Shown here: positions 21,741 to 29,252 of the stretch, piece after piece | Numbering within the stretch: position 1 is the first letter of the stretch | How the letters are laid out: every line of letters starts with the position of its first letter | Assembly (NCBI GenBank): GCA_900545625.1 | Contig: UQZS01000018.1 | Location: 1 to 31,988 of the forward strand | Length of the DNA stretch: 31,988 nucleotides | From: an uncultured Oscillospiraceae bacterium | Lineage (GTDB): Bacteria; Bacillota; Clostridia; Oscillospirales; Acutalibacteraceae | Direction of reading: 5' to 3' | Translations under genes and position numbers: made by a program | The notes under the pieces: generated by a model | What the model saw: only the letters and a program-made list of their open reading frames with translations | What the model was told of the DNA's origin: nothing | The model's database searches: none

Positions 21741-22938
21741 GGCGCTTCGCCTCCCTTTCCCTTGCGATCTTTTTGATCTCCAGGCTCTCCACAAACGCCT
21801 GCACGCGCGTGCGAAGCTGCCCGGAGGAGGAAGCCGTATACTGCCGGTCCACGGACGCGGACGGCACGCCGTATTCCTCGTTCATGATGTGCGACGCGAG
21901 CGCGCGCTCATAGCCCCAGTATTCGCAGAATTTGATCTGCTCGTACAGTACGCCGTCGGCGTGGTATTCCTTTACGAGCCGTCTTACGGTGTCGCGGCGT
22001 TCCTGCACCTTTTCGTGGCTCATGTAGCGCGGGCATTGGCTCGTGACCATATAGTGCTTGCAGATCTGCGTCAAAATATCCTCGTTCGGGTCGATGTGGA
22101 TCTCCTCCCTGCCGGGGATAGAACCGAAGCAGTAGCGGTCCGCCACGACCAGCGCGCCGCTTTCTTCGATCAGCTTCGTGAAATCGGGATCGTCCATTTC
22201 CGAACCGACCACCACGATCTTCGCGCGGTAATTCTTCTTTTCGTCCGGCTTTCGGGTCTTTAATTCCTCGGCGGTCTCGCGCAGCCTGTCAAGGATGAGC
22301 GACTTCGGACAGCAGTATGTAACCAAATTCAAAACGTGGTATTCATAGCCTGTGATACGCGGGTTTTCCTCCTTGCGGTAGCTGCCGATCTCCGTCATCA
22401 GGCGGCATACCTCGTTGTGTTCGGCAATGGCTTTCAAAAGTGCCTCGTCCGAAAAGTCCACGTTGTATTTTTCTGAAAGCGGACGGATGATCTTATCCCT
22501 CGCCTGCTTGACATAGTGCCGGACGGTGTGGGGCTCGATCTTAAAGGGGACATCCATGAAGCTCACAAAAAAGTTCGGGTTTTCCACAAGATGCAGCAGC
22601 TCAAAATGCTCCAAGGCGCGGTTCATCTCGGAGCAGGTCTCCGAGCCCAAAAGCGCGTCCAGAAAATTATAGCCGCCCTCGATGGCGCGTTCCAAAAGCG
22701 CCTTGGAATACCCGCAGAGGAAGTTGCTCATGTAATAGGTCGCGATGTCCAAAGAGCCCGTCCGCGGGGCACGAAGCCGCACGGAAAAACAGCCCGGGCA
22801 GTTGAGCAGCACCTCCGGGATGTGGTAACAGGTGTAGCCGAGTGCGAGCTTTCCCTGCGCCTTTGCCTCCCGGACAAGCTCGTTATTCGCTTCCTGCAGC
22901 AGATTTTCAAACTCGTAAAGATATTTCAGATCTTTCAT
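21727..22938 (-). CDS. 2-hydroxyacyl-CoA dehydratase family, small subunit
   Basis: 403 residues. YTCYHIPEVLL (Cys37), MSNFLCGYSKALLE (Cys75), GSETCSEMNRALEHFELL (Cys102) and the late EQIKFCEYWGYERAL (Cys338) are the conserved places of the family; the last corresponds to the third cluster ligand of HgdB/BcrB-type subunits. DRQYTASSSGQLRTRVQAF near the end is the typical family tail. The ATG at 22938 has AAAGGAG five bases before it. It is the first of the two catalytic subunits after cooC in the operon and would form a heterodimer with the 538-residue subunit. Extra cysteines (Cys47, Cys50, Cys209-210, Cys270) are notable. Confidence 0.93.
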   Translation of the reverse strand: MKDLKYLYEFENLLQEANNELVREAKAQGKLALGYTCYHIPEVLLNCPGCFSVRLRAPRTGSLDIATYYMSNFLCGYSKALLERAIEGGYNFLDALLGSETCSEMNRALEHFELLHLVENPNFFVSFMDVPFKIEPHTVRHYVKQARDKIIRPLSEKYNVDFSDEALLKAIAEHNEVCRLMTEIGSYRKEENPRITGYEYHVLNLVTYCCPKSLILDRLRETAEELKTRKPDEKKNYRAKIVVVGSEMDDPDFTKLIEESGALVVADRYCFGSIPGREEIHIDPNEDILTQICKHYMVTSQCPRYMSHEKVQERRDTVRRLVKEYHADGVLYEQIKFCEYWGYERALASHIMNEEYGVPSASVDRQYTASSSGQLRTRVQAFVESLEIKKIAREREAKRHVQG

Positions 22939-22961
22939 AGGAACTCCTTTGAATAAGCAGC

Positions 22962-23726
22962 TTAAATGATCTCCATCTTCCGAAGTGCTTCGGCGACGCC
23001 CTTCACAATGTTGGAATCGTCCGGAAGCTGCGTGATATTTTTGCCCTCGATATCATACACGGCAAGGTTGGGGTCCGAAAGGATATAAGAAAGCACCGGG
23101 ATGTCGCCGGTATCGATGTACGAGATCACGTCCTCGCTCGGCAGGCGGTTTATAATCGCCCCGATCTTTTCATACATGACCAGCTCGTCGGCAACGCTCT
23201 TGATCGTCCCGATCACATGCGTGCCCTTTTTGCTCGCATCGCTGACCAAAAGCAGGTGGGTCACTTTTTCCATGACGCGGCGGTTGATCTGCTCGATGCC
23301 CGCCTCGCCGTCGATCACCACATAATCAAATTCCTCGGAAAGCAGGCTGATAACTTCCTTTAAGTACGAGTTGATCTTGCAGTAGCAGCCTGCGCTTTCG
23401 GGCCGGCCAACGGCGATAAAGGCAAAACCGTCGGTTTCGACCAGCGCGTCAAAGATCTTATACCGCGCGTCGCCGAGCAGCTCGATGGCAGCTTTCGTAT
23501 TGCCGTCCTCGACGGTGGAAACGATCTCCTTGCGGATGTCGTCGATCGTCGTCTGCACATCGATGCCCAGCGCCGTGGAAAGGCCGACGGCCGGGTCGGC
23601 GTCGATCGCCAGGATCTTTTTGTCGGGATAGTTTTCCGTAAGCAGCTTTACGATGGTTGCGGATACAGACGTTTTGCCCACGCCGCCTTTGCCCGCGACA
23701 GCGATGATTTTTGCATGGTCGTTCAT
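22962..23726 (-). CDS. CooC-type nucleotide-binding maturation ATPase
   Basis: 254 residues from the ATG at 23726 (an upstream TTG is possible; GAGG precedes both). Deviant Walker A GKGGVGKTS (residues 13-20), IDADPAVG (41-48), VVIDGEAGIE as the Walker B/switch II region, and the CooC hallmark GRPESAGCYCKIN with a CxC pair at Cys114 and Cys116. In CooC1 of Carboxydothermus that pair binds metal in the dimer, and the ATPase matures the nickel site of CO dehydrogenase. Here it heads an operon of dehydratase genes with no CO dehydrogenase in the window, so the client may be the dehydratase-like complex or the last gene. Promoter at 23766-23794. Confidence 0.9.
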   Translation of the reverse strand: MNDHAKIIAVAGKGGVGKTSVSATIVKLLTENYPDKKILAIDADPAVGLSTALGIDVQTTIDDIRKEIVSTVEDGNTKAAIELLGDARYKIFDALVETDGFAFIAVGRPESAGCYCKINSYLKEVISLLSEEFDYVVIDGEAGIEQINRRVMEKVTHLLLVSDASKKGTHVIGTIKSVADELVMYEKIGAIINRLPSEDVISYIDTGDIPVLSYILSDPNLAVYDIEGKNITQLPDDSNIVKGVAEALRKMEII

Positions 23727-23765
23727 CAAGTCCTCATCCTCTTGTTAAAAAAATAACTAAGAAAC

Positions 23766-23794
23766 AGTATAGCAAATTTTGTCGTATATTTCAA
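23766..23794 (-). promoter_or_regulatory. Sigma-A promoter for the CooC/dehydratase operon
   Basis: Minus strand: TTGAAA (23789-23794), 17-base spacer, TATACT (23766-23771), followed by a short leader to the start at 23726. Confidence 0.82.
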
Positions 23795-23845
23795 GCAAAA
23801 CCGCAGCAAAACCGGCGGCTGCCCGCATTTTCCCGCAAAAGAACG

Positions 23846-23878
23846 CCCCGCCCGGGGATTAAAAAATTCCGGGCGGGG
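23846..23878 (-). terminator. Terminator after the P-type ATPase gene
   Basis: 10-bp GC stem CCCCGCCCGG / CCGGGCGGGG (23846-23855 with 23869-23878), 22 bases past the stop at 23900. T residues lie in its loop and after it (CGTTCTTTT). Confidence 0.65.
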
Positions 23879-23899
23879 TACTGCCGCGTGCCTGCGGCT

Positions 23900-26569
23900 T
23901 TATTTTTTCTGTTTTTTCCGCTTGATCGCGGCACGCTCGATCGCCTTGACGATCTCTACAAGCGGCACGATGGCAAACGCGAGTGCCACAGCGATGACGT
24001 ATTCGAGCAGGCTGATGTGCTCGAACTCAAACGCCTCGCTCAAGAACGGGATATAGATGACCGCAGTGGTCGTCACGAAAGAGGCGAGCGTCGAGAGCGC
24101 CAGATATTTGTTGTGGCTGCCGTGCACACCCATGGAGAAGATCGAACCGCGCTGCGAGCGCATGTTCAAAGAGTGGAAGATCTCGCACAGCGACATCGTC
24201 AGGAACGCCATGGTCATGCCGTCGGGGCTGTCTACAATTTCCCATTTCCCCGCTTCAATGAAATGTCCGACGAAGTATGCCGCAAGGGTCAGCAGCGTAA
24301 CCAAAAGGCCCTGATAGGCGATGTCGCCGCCCACGCCGCCTGCGAAAATGCCGTCGGTGGTCTTGCGCGGCGGGCGCTTCATGATGTCGCGCTCGCCCTT
24401 TTCCATGCTCAGCGCCAGCGCCGGGAAGGAGTCGGTCACGAGGTTGATCCACAGCAGGTGCACGGGTCGCAGAATCGTGAAGCCCAAGAGGTTCGCGAAG
24501 AAGATCGCCAGCACCTCGCTTAGGTTGGACGCGAGCAGGAACTGGATGGATTTGCGGATGTTGTCGTAAATGCGGCGGCCTTCGCCGACGGCGGAGACGA
24601 TCGTCGCAAAGTTATCATCGGCAAGCACCATGTCCGCGACGTTTTTCGTCACGTCCGTGCCGGTGATGCCCATGCCCACGCCGATGTCCGCGCTCTTGAT
24701 AGACGGCGCGTCGTTCACGCCGTCGCCCGTCATGGCGGTCACCATGCCGCGTGCGCGCCAGGCGTTGACGATACGCACCTTGTGCTCGGGCTGCACGCGC
24801 GCGTACACGGAATACTGCGTGACCTTTTCCTTGAATTCCTCGTCGGAAATATCGTTGAGCTCCGCGCCCGTGATGGCCTCGGACGCATCCTCGATGATCC
24901 CGAGCTCCTTCGCGATGGCGACGGCGGTGTCCTTATGGTCGCCGGTGATCATGATCGGGCGGATGCCCGCGCTGCGGCATTCCTCGATCGCCGCCTTGAC
25001 CTCCGGGCGCACGGGGTCGATCATGCCCGTAAGCCCCACAAAGGTCAGGTCGTGCTCGATCGCCTCGGGGCTTTGATCCTCGGGCACGGCCGAATGCGTC
25101 CGGAACGCCCCGGCAAGCACGCGCAGCGCACGGTCGGCAAACGCCTTGTTGGCGGCGAGCACCGCTTCGCGGTCTGCTTCAGTCATGGGGACGGATTCGC
25201 CGTTCTTAAAGATGTGCGTGCAATGCCCCAGCACCACGTCGGGCGCGCCTTTGGTAAACTGCAATACACCGTCGGCGGTCTTGTGGATGGTAGACATCAT
25301 TTTGCGCGAAGAATCGAACGGCGCTTCGCCCACGCGCGGGGCGGCGGCAAGCAGGTCGTTCTTATTCATGCCCAGCGTCATGGCGTACGCCACGAGCGCC
25401 GCCTCGGTCGGTTCGCCCACAAGGTTGCCTTCGTGGTCGACGTTGACGTCGGTACAAAGCGCCATGCACTGCGCCAGCAGCTTTTCGTCATCGCCGTAGT
25501 GCTCGACCACGGTCATTTTGTTCTGCGTGAGCGTGCCCGTCTTATCCGAGCAGATGATCTGCGCACAGCCGAGCGTTTCGACGGCGGTCAGTTTGCGGAT
25601 GATGGCGTTCTTCTTCGACATGTTCGTCACGCCGATGGAAAGCACCACCGTCACCACCGCCGCAAGCCCCTCAGGGATGGCGGCGACCGCCAGCGACACG
25701 GCGATCATAAAGGAATTCAGTAGGAAGTCGAAGTCCGGCACCCCGCCCGTCACATAGCGGCGGACGATGTCGAACACGAACATGAACACGCAGATGCCGA
25801 GAACGATGTAGCTCAGGATCTTGGAGAGCTGGGCAAGCTTCAGCTGTAAGGGCGTGCGGGATTCCTGCGCCGCTGACAACGCGCCCGCGATCTTGCCCAT
25901 TTCGGTGTCCATGCCGGTGGCGGTTACGACCGCGCGCCCGCGCCCGTACACGACCGAAGAACCCATGTACATCATGTTTTTGCGGTCGCCCAGCGGCACG
26001 TCCTTCCGGTCGCCGAGCCCAAGGGCGCCTATCACCTTATTGACCGGCACGGACTCGCCCGTCAGCGCCGCCTCCTCGATCTTGAGGCTCGCACATTCAA
26101 AAATACGCGCGTCCGCGGGAACGGCGTCGCCCGCTTCAAGCAGGATCACATCGCCCACGACCAGCTCCGCGCTCGGGATCTGCTTGACCTCGCCGTTGCG
26201 CAGGACCTTGGAGGTCGCCGCCGCCATTTGCTGCAGCGCCTCGATCGCCTTTTCGGCCTTGCTCTCCTGATAGACGCCTAACACCGCGTTGATGATGACC
26301 ACCGCGAGGATGATGATGACGTCTGTGGGGAACTCGCTTTCCATTGCCGCCGTGATCCCGGAGACCACCGCCGCCGCGATGAGGATGATGATCATCGGGT
26401 CGGCAAACTGCTCTAAGAACCTGCGGGCAAGCGATTTCTTTTTCCCCTCCTGCAGCTTGTTCTCACCGTTTTCGGCAAGACGTTTTTCCGCTTCGGCACG
26501 TGAAAGGCCCTGTTGGGAGCTTTGTACCGCGTCAAAGACCTCCTGCGGGGACTGCAAATAGGATTGCAT
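23900..26569 (-). CDS. P2-type cation-transporting ATPase, probable Mn2+/Ca2+ exporter
   Basis: 889 residues, the standard length of P2A (Ca2+-type) pumps. Actuator TGES at about 173-176 (ALTGESVPVNK), the phosphorylation site CSDKTGTLTQ (Asp about 343), the hinge TGDGVNDAPSIKSADIG (about 620), and the transmembrane PEGL motif at AAIPEGLAAV, which fits Ca2+/Mn2+ pumps. Ten membrane segments; KRKKQKK end. A yybP-ykoY (manganese) riboswitch lies in its leader and the same riboswitch controls the P-type ATPase YoaB of Lactococcus lactis, so Mn2+ export is the best reading, though Ca2+ cannot be excluded. AGGAGG seven bases before the ATG. Confidence 0.93.
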   Translation of the reverse strand: MQSYLQSPQEVFDAVQSSQQGLSRAEAEKRLAENGENKLQEGKKKSLARRFLEQFADPMIIILIAAAVVSGITAAMESEFPTDVIIILAVVIINAVLGVYQESKAEKAIEALQQMAAATSKVLRNGEVKQIPSAELVVGDVILLEAGDAVPADARIFECASLKIEEAALTGESVPVNKVIGALGLGDRKDVPLGDRKNMMYMGSSVVYGRGRAVVTATGMDTEMGKIAGALSAAQESRTPLQLKLAQLSKILSYIVLGICVFMFVFDIVRRYVTGGVPDFDFLLNSFMIAVSLAVAAIPEGLAAVVTVVLSIGVTNMSKKNAIIRKLTAVETLGCAQIICSDKTGTLTQNKMTVVEHYGDDEKLLAQCMALCTDVNVDHEGNLVGEPTEAALVAYAMTLGMNKNDLLAAAPRVGEAPFDSSRKMMSTIHKTADGVLQFTKGAPDVVLGHCTHIFKNGESVPMTEADREAVLAANKAFADRALRVLAGAFRTHSAVPEDQSPEAIEHDLTFVGLTGMIDPVRPEVKAAIEECRSAGIRPIMITGDHKDTAVAIAKELGIIEDASEAITGAELNDISDEEFKEKVTQYSVYARVQPEHKVRIVNAWRARGMVTAMTGDGVNDAPSIKSADIGVGMGITGTDVTKNVADMVLADDNFATIVSAVGEGRRIYDNIRKSIQFLLASNLSEVLAIFFANLLGFTILRPVHLLWINLVTDSFPALALSMEKGERDIMKRPPRKTTDGIFAGGVGGDIAYQGLLVTLLTLAAYFVGHFIEAGKWEIVDSPDGMTMAFLTMSLCEIFHSLNMRSQRGSIFSMGVHGSHNKYLALSTLASFVTTTAVIYIPFLSEAFEFEHISLLEYVIAVALAFAIVPLVEIVKAIERAAIKRKKQKK

Positions 26570-26597
26570 ACTGTCGCCTCCTGAAATTTGTTATATG

Positions 26598-26640
26598 AAA
26601 AAAGACCTTCAGGCAAACGCACAACGTTGCCGAAGGTCTT
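26598..26640 (-). terminator. Riboswitch-controlled intrinsic terminator
   Basis: Stem AAGACCTTC / GAAGGTCTT (26602-26610 with 26632-26640) followed on the minus strand by a T6 run. The 5' arm is also the 3' side of the aptamer's closing stem, so aptamer folding and termination exclude each other. Confidence 0.85.
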
Positions 26641-26750
26641 GCTACCTGCAAAAACCAGGCTCGCCGGCCAGCCGAAAACGGCAAGATGTTGACCGGCGGG
26701 TTTCGGCAAAGAGGCAAAGACCTTTGCCGGAAAGCTACTCCCCTTCTGAG
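26630..26750 (-). ncRNA. yybP-ykoY manganese riboswitch aptamer
   Basis: Minus strand: GAAGGGGAGTAGC at the 5' side (26734-26746) and GTAGCAAGACCTTC at the 3' side (26632-26645) are the two conserved ends of the yybP-ykoY aptamer; they resemble those I recall for the Lactococcus aptamer. Between them are several G/C stems, including GGCAAAG/CTTTGCC. The 3' end is shared with a terminator arm, predicting an ON switch: Mn2+ stabilises the aptamer, frees the terminator and raises ATPase expression. Confidence 0.9.
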
Positions 26751-26767
26751 GGCTTTTTTCTGCCTTC

Positions 26768-26795
26768 ATTATACCACTAAATCAACACTTGTCAA
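26768..26795 (-). promoter_or_regulatory. Sigma-A promoter for the riboswitch-ATPase transcript
   Basis: Minus strand: TTGACA (26790-26795), 16-base spacer, TATAAT (26768-26773), both consensus. Transcription would start about 10 bases before the aptamer. Confidence 0.88.
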
Positions 26796-26814
26796 GTATT
26801 TTTATCCGCCCTGC

Positions 26815-27438
26815 TCAAAAGAACGCGGGCAGTTCTTTTTCCTTAAATACGTTATATTTATAGTTTGCGCGCATAAATTCCAAGATCGTTTCGGGCGCGA
26901 TGCATTTTTCGAGCCGCTTGCGCTCGAGCGGCCAAAACAGCATAAACACGGCCGCCGCCGCTGCGTCGAGCAGCAGCTCCAAGCCGATCCCCGAGGCCGC
27001 GTAGAACAAACTGCGTACTTTATACACCGCGCGGCACGCCTCCATGAATTCCGCTTCGTTCTCCACATGGCACAGGGTGATCTCCGCCGTCGCGCCGTGT
27101 GCAAAAAGCGTAAACACATGGTAATACACCGGCCGCCCGCGCGGACTGTCCCATACGCCTTCGTTTTTTACGACCAGTTCGGTTTCGGGCGTGCAGCCGG
27201 TCACACGATAGGTGCAGGTGACCGCCGCCGCGAAGTGGTTCGGATAGAGCCAGGCGCCGCCCGTGCACCGCTCCAGCACCGCCTGCGGCACCGGGGAGTG
27301 CGCCAAGAATACCAGCGTACAGTCGGTCGTTTCTCCGATATCGACCAAAACGTCCGCGCCGTGCGCGCAAGCCACCTCGGCGCCGTCGCAGAAAATGCGC
27401 GCCAGCCCCTCGGCGCGGTTGTAAAGCCGGATCTGCAT
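26815..27438 (-). CDS. Membrane protein of unknown function, last gene of the Rnf-like operon
   Basis: 207 residues. The N-terminal half is a beta-rich soluble-looking domain (IRLYNRAEGLARIFC, VLVDIGETTDCTLVF), and one hydrophobic stretch (YAASGIGLELLLDAAAAAVFMLFW, about residues 146-169) is bordered by Arg/Lys. Cysteines in CTYRVTGC and LCHVENEAEFMEAC might pair. Starts 22 bases downstream of the glycoside-hydrolase-like gene, with GGGGGGA before the ATG, so it is in the operon. I do not recognise it; being co-transcribed with the Rnf-like subunits may hint at a shared role. Confidence 0.72.
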   Translation of the reverse strand: MQIRLYNRAEGLARIFCDGAEVACAHGADVLVDIGETTDCTLVFLAHSPVPQAVLERCTGGAWLYPNHFAAAVTCTYRVTGCTPETELVVKNEGVWDSPRGRPVYYHVFTLFAHGATAEITLCHVENEAEFMEACRAVYKVRSLFYAASGIGLELLLDAAAAAVFMLFWPLERKRLEKCIAPETILEFMRANYKYNVFKEKELPAFF

Positions 27439-27460
27439 GCCGTCCCCCCTTTTTTACCGC

Positions 27461-28645
27461 CTACTGCGTATCGGTGTCTGCCGTGCGCAGGTATATATAT
27501 CTATGTATACCCGCATTCTCGAGGTTTGATACATCCGTACCCTCCTCGAGCACGGGCAGGAACCCTTCGGTGCGGTAGTTTTCCGAAAGCCGCGCCTCCA
27601 GCGCCGCCGCCGCGGCGGAAAGGAACGAAGCCTCGTCCATGTCGGCAAAATAGGCTGTGCTCCCCAGCATCGCGCCGTCTGTAAGCCCCGTGCGCGTGAG
27701 CGTGACCGCCGCCATATCCGCCGCAGAATCAAAGATCCCGCCGCCGTAAGCAGCCGTATCGCCGAACAGCGCCGCCGACAGCGGCATGGCGACCGCCAAA
27801 GGCACATCCCCCACCTGTGCTTTGGCACGCTCGATGAAGCTTTGCAGGATCGCGTTGCGGCTGTAAGTGCTTTCCGTTTCCCCGGGATACGTTGCGCGCG
27901 CGGCAAGGTCGCCTGTCGGGAACTGCACACTGTCGAGCAGTATTACATCCGCGCCGAAATCGACTGCGCTCCTGATCACGCCGAGCAAATAGAGCTGTGC
28001 CGTCTCGGAATAGGGGTTGAGCCACGGCTGACCGCCGTTGCGGGCGCTGTCATCCAGCCAAACGGTCGTACCGTCCGCATCGGTCACCGCCGCTTCGGGA
28101 AGCTGCGAAGCCGCAAGCGGATCTTTAAAGCAATGGATGCGTGCAATGATCCTGTAGCCCTGCGCTTTGAGCCTTGCTACCGTGTCCGCTGCTGCCGCGT
28201 TTGCCGCTGAAGCGCCAAGCTCTCCCGCTGTGTCTGCACCCGTATCAGTGCAAAGCTCGCCGGATTCATTTTTGTAATCCAAAAGCACCGCATTTGCACC
28301 GCTTTCCGAAAGCTGCCCGAAAAACAGATCGAACGCAATGCCGCCGCCGAGCTCATCGGCGGTGATATACTGCGCGCGGTAATCGCCGTCGAAGCTGACC
28401 GCCGTGTCACTGCCGTCGTCAATGGGACGCTCATACAGCGAGATGGCGACAAACGTCACCGCAAAGACCACCACGAACACCGCAACGAGCGCCACGGCGT
28501 ATGCGACGTTGGCGTGCCGTTCCTTTTCGCGGCGCGCACGGCTTTCCCCGATGGCGTAGGTTGTACCCGTGCGCCGGCTCGGATAGTTTTTGGAAAACGG
28601 ATAATAGCTTTTTTTCCGAGGCTTTACATCCCGGTTTTTGAACAT
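27461..28645 (-). CDS. Membrane-anchored putative glycoside hydrolase (DUF4015-like TIM barrel)
   Basis: 394 residues. A basic cytoplasmic start (NRDVKPRKKSYYPFSKN), one membrane anchor (AYAVALVAVFVVVFAVTFVAI, about residues 48-68), then an exported barrel-type domain. DUF4015/GHL-type landmarks: ANAVLLDYKNESGEL, RIIARIHCFKDPLAA, QPWLNPYSETAQLYLLGVI and ADVILLDSVQFPTGD; family proteins have QFDYVRFP at the last. The D of LLDSVQ would be the nucleophile/acid candidate. It lies 13 bases after rnfA. Substrate unknown; a peptidoglycan or surface-polysaccharide target is plausible. ATG at 28645 with a weak GGGAAAG site. Confidence 0.82.
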   Translation of the reverse strand: MFKNRDVKPRKKSYYPFSKNYPSRRTGTTYAIGESRARREKERHANVAYAVALVAVFVVVFAVTFVAISLYERPIDDGSDTAVSFDGDYRAQYITADELGGGIAFDLFFGQLSESGANAVLLDYKNESGELCTDTGADTAGELGASAANAAAADTVARLKAQGYRIIARIHCFKDPLAASQLPEAAVTDADGTTVWLDDSARNGGQPWLNPYSETAQLYLLGVIRSAVDFGADVILLDSVQFPTGDLAARATYPGETESTYSRNAILQSFIERAKAQVGDVPLAVAMPLSAALFGDTAAYGGGIFDSAADMAAVTLTRTGLTDGAMLGSTAYFADMDEASFLSAAAAALEARLSENYRTEGFLPVLEEGTDVSNLENAGIHRYIYLRTADTDTQ

Positions 28646-28658
28646 GGCTCTTTCCCTT

Positions 28659-29252
28659 TCAAACGCCGAGGCCCGTGCCCGTAAGCCCCGTAAACGCGAG
28701 CGCGAGAATAGACACATAAATAAACACGGCAGGCGTGCCCTTAAAGCTTTTCGGGATCTGCTCGTTTTTGTCAAGCGCGCGCAGACCGAAGTTGATAAGC
28801 AGTACGGCGATGACAAAGGCAAAGCCCGCGCCGATCCCTGCACCGATCGCCTCAAACACGCCGAACGCCGCACGATAGTTGATGAACGGAACGGCAAGCA
28901 CCAGCGTGTTGAATGCCGCAACGCCGAGCCGCCGCACAGTGCGCGGCTTTGCGCGAAAGAAAAGCAGCACGGCAAACAGTGTGACAAGATACAGCACGAC
29001 GAGCACGCCGACGAACAGGAGCGCGTGCCAGAACACATTGCTGTTGCGCACGGCGGCGTTTTGCTCTAAAAGTACACAGATAAGCGATCCGAGCGTCGAA
29101 AAATACATAATGAAGATGGTCAGCGGGAAAAGCTGTTTGGGCTTTGCCGCCATACGGATCGCTTCATCCGCCCCGTAGCCGCCCGAAAAGATCAGGTTTT
29201 GGAACAGGCAGGCATACAGCGCCGCCGAGAAAAGGCTGCCTAAAATACTCAT
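28659..29252 (-). CDS. RnfA/NqrE-like membrane subunit lacking iron-sulfur cysteines
   Basis: 197 residues with six membrane segments, the size of RnfA. Late region KSFKGTPAVFIYVSILALAFTG aligns with RnfA's (K)PFKG...LMSLAFMGFSG end, and FNTLVLAVPFINYRAAFG with TNCAVLGVALLN. But RnfA's two conserved cysteines are absent: the first helix motif LGxCPFLG reads FSGGYGADE, and the TNC motif reads FNT (Thr116). Those Cys hold, with RnfE's, the [2Fe-2S] centre within the membrane. So the fold looks kept but not the redox site. ATGA overlap with the gene before. Confidence 0.82.
   Translation of the reverse strand: MSILGSLFSAALYACLFQNLIFSGGYGADEAIRMAAKPKQLFPLTIFIMYFSTLGSLICVLLEQNAAVRNSNVFWHALLFVGVLVVLYLVTLFAVLLFFRAKPRTVRRLGVAAFNTLVLAVPFINYRAAFGVFEAIGAGIGAGFAFVIAVLLINFGLRALDKNEQIPKSFKGTPAVFIYVSILALAFTGLTGTGLGV

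Noticed and set aside
20622..21776. Long plus-strand frame of 384 codons
   Set aside because: It lies opposite the dehydratase large subunit and reflects codon bias in GC-rich DNA. It has no ribosome binding site or family resemblance.
22962..23726. ParA/MinD-type partition or septum protein
   Set aside because: The GCYC metal pair after GRPES and the operon context fit CooC; no C-terminal membrane helix or ParB is present.
24782..25723. Plus-strand frame of 313 codons, His- and Arg-rich
   Set aside because: Composition typical for the reverse frame of a conserved gene (the P-type ATPase).
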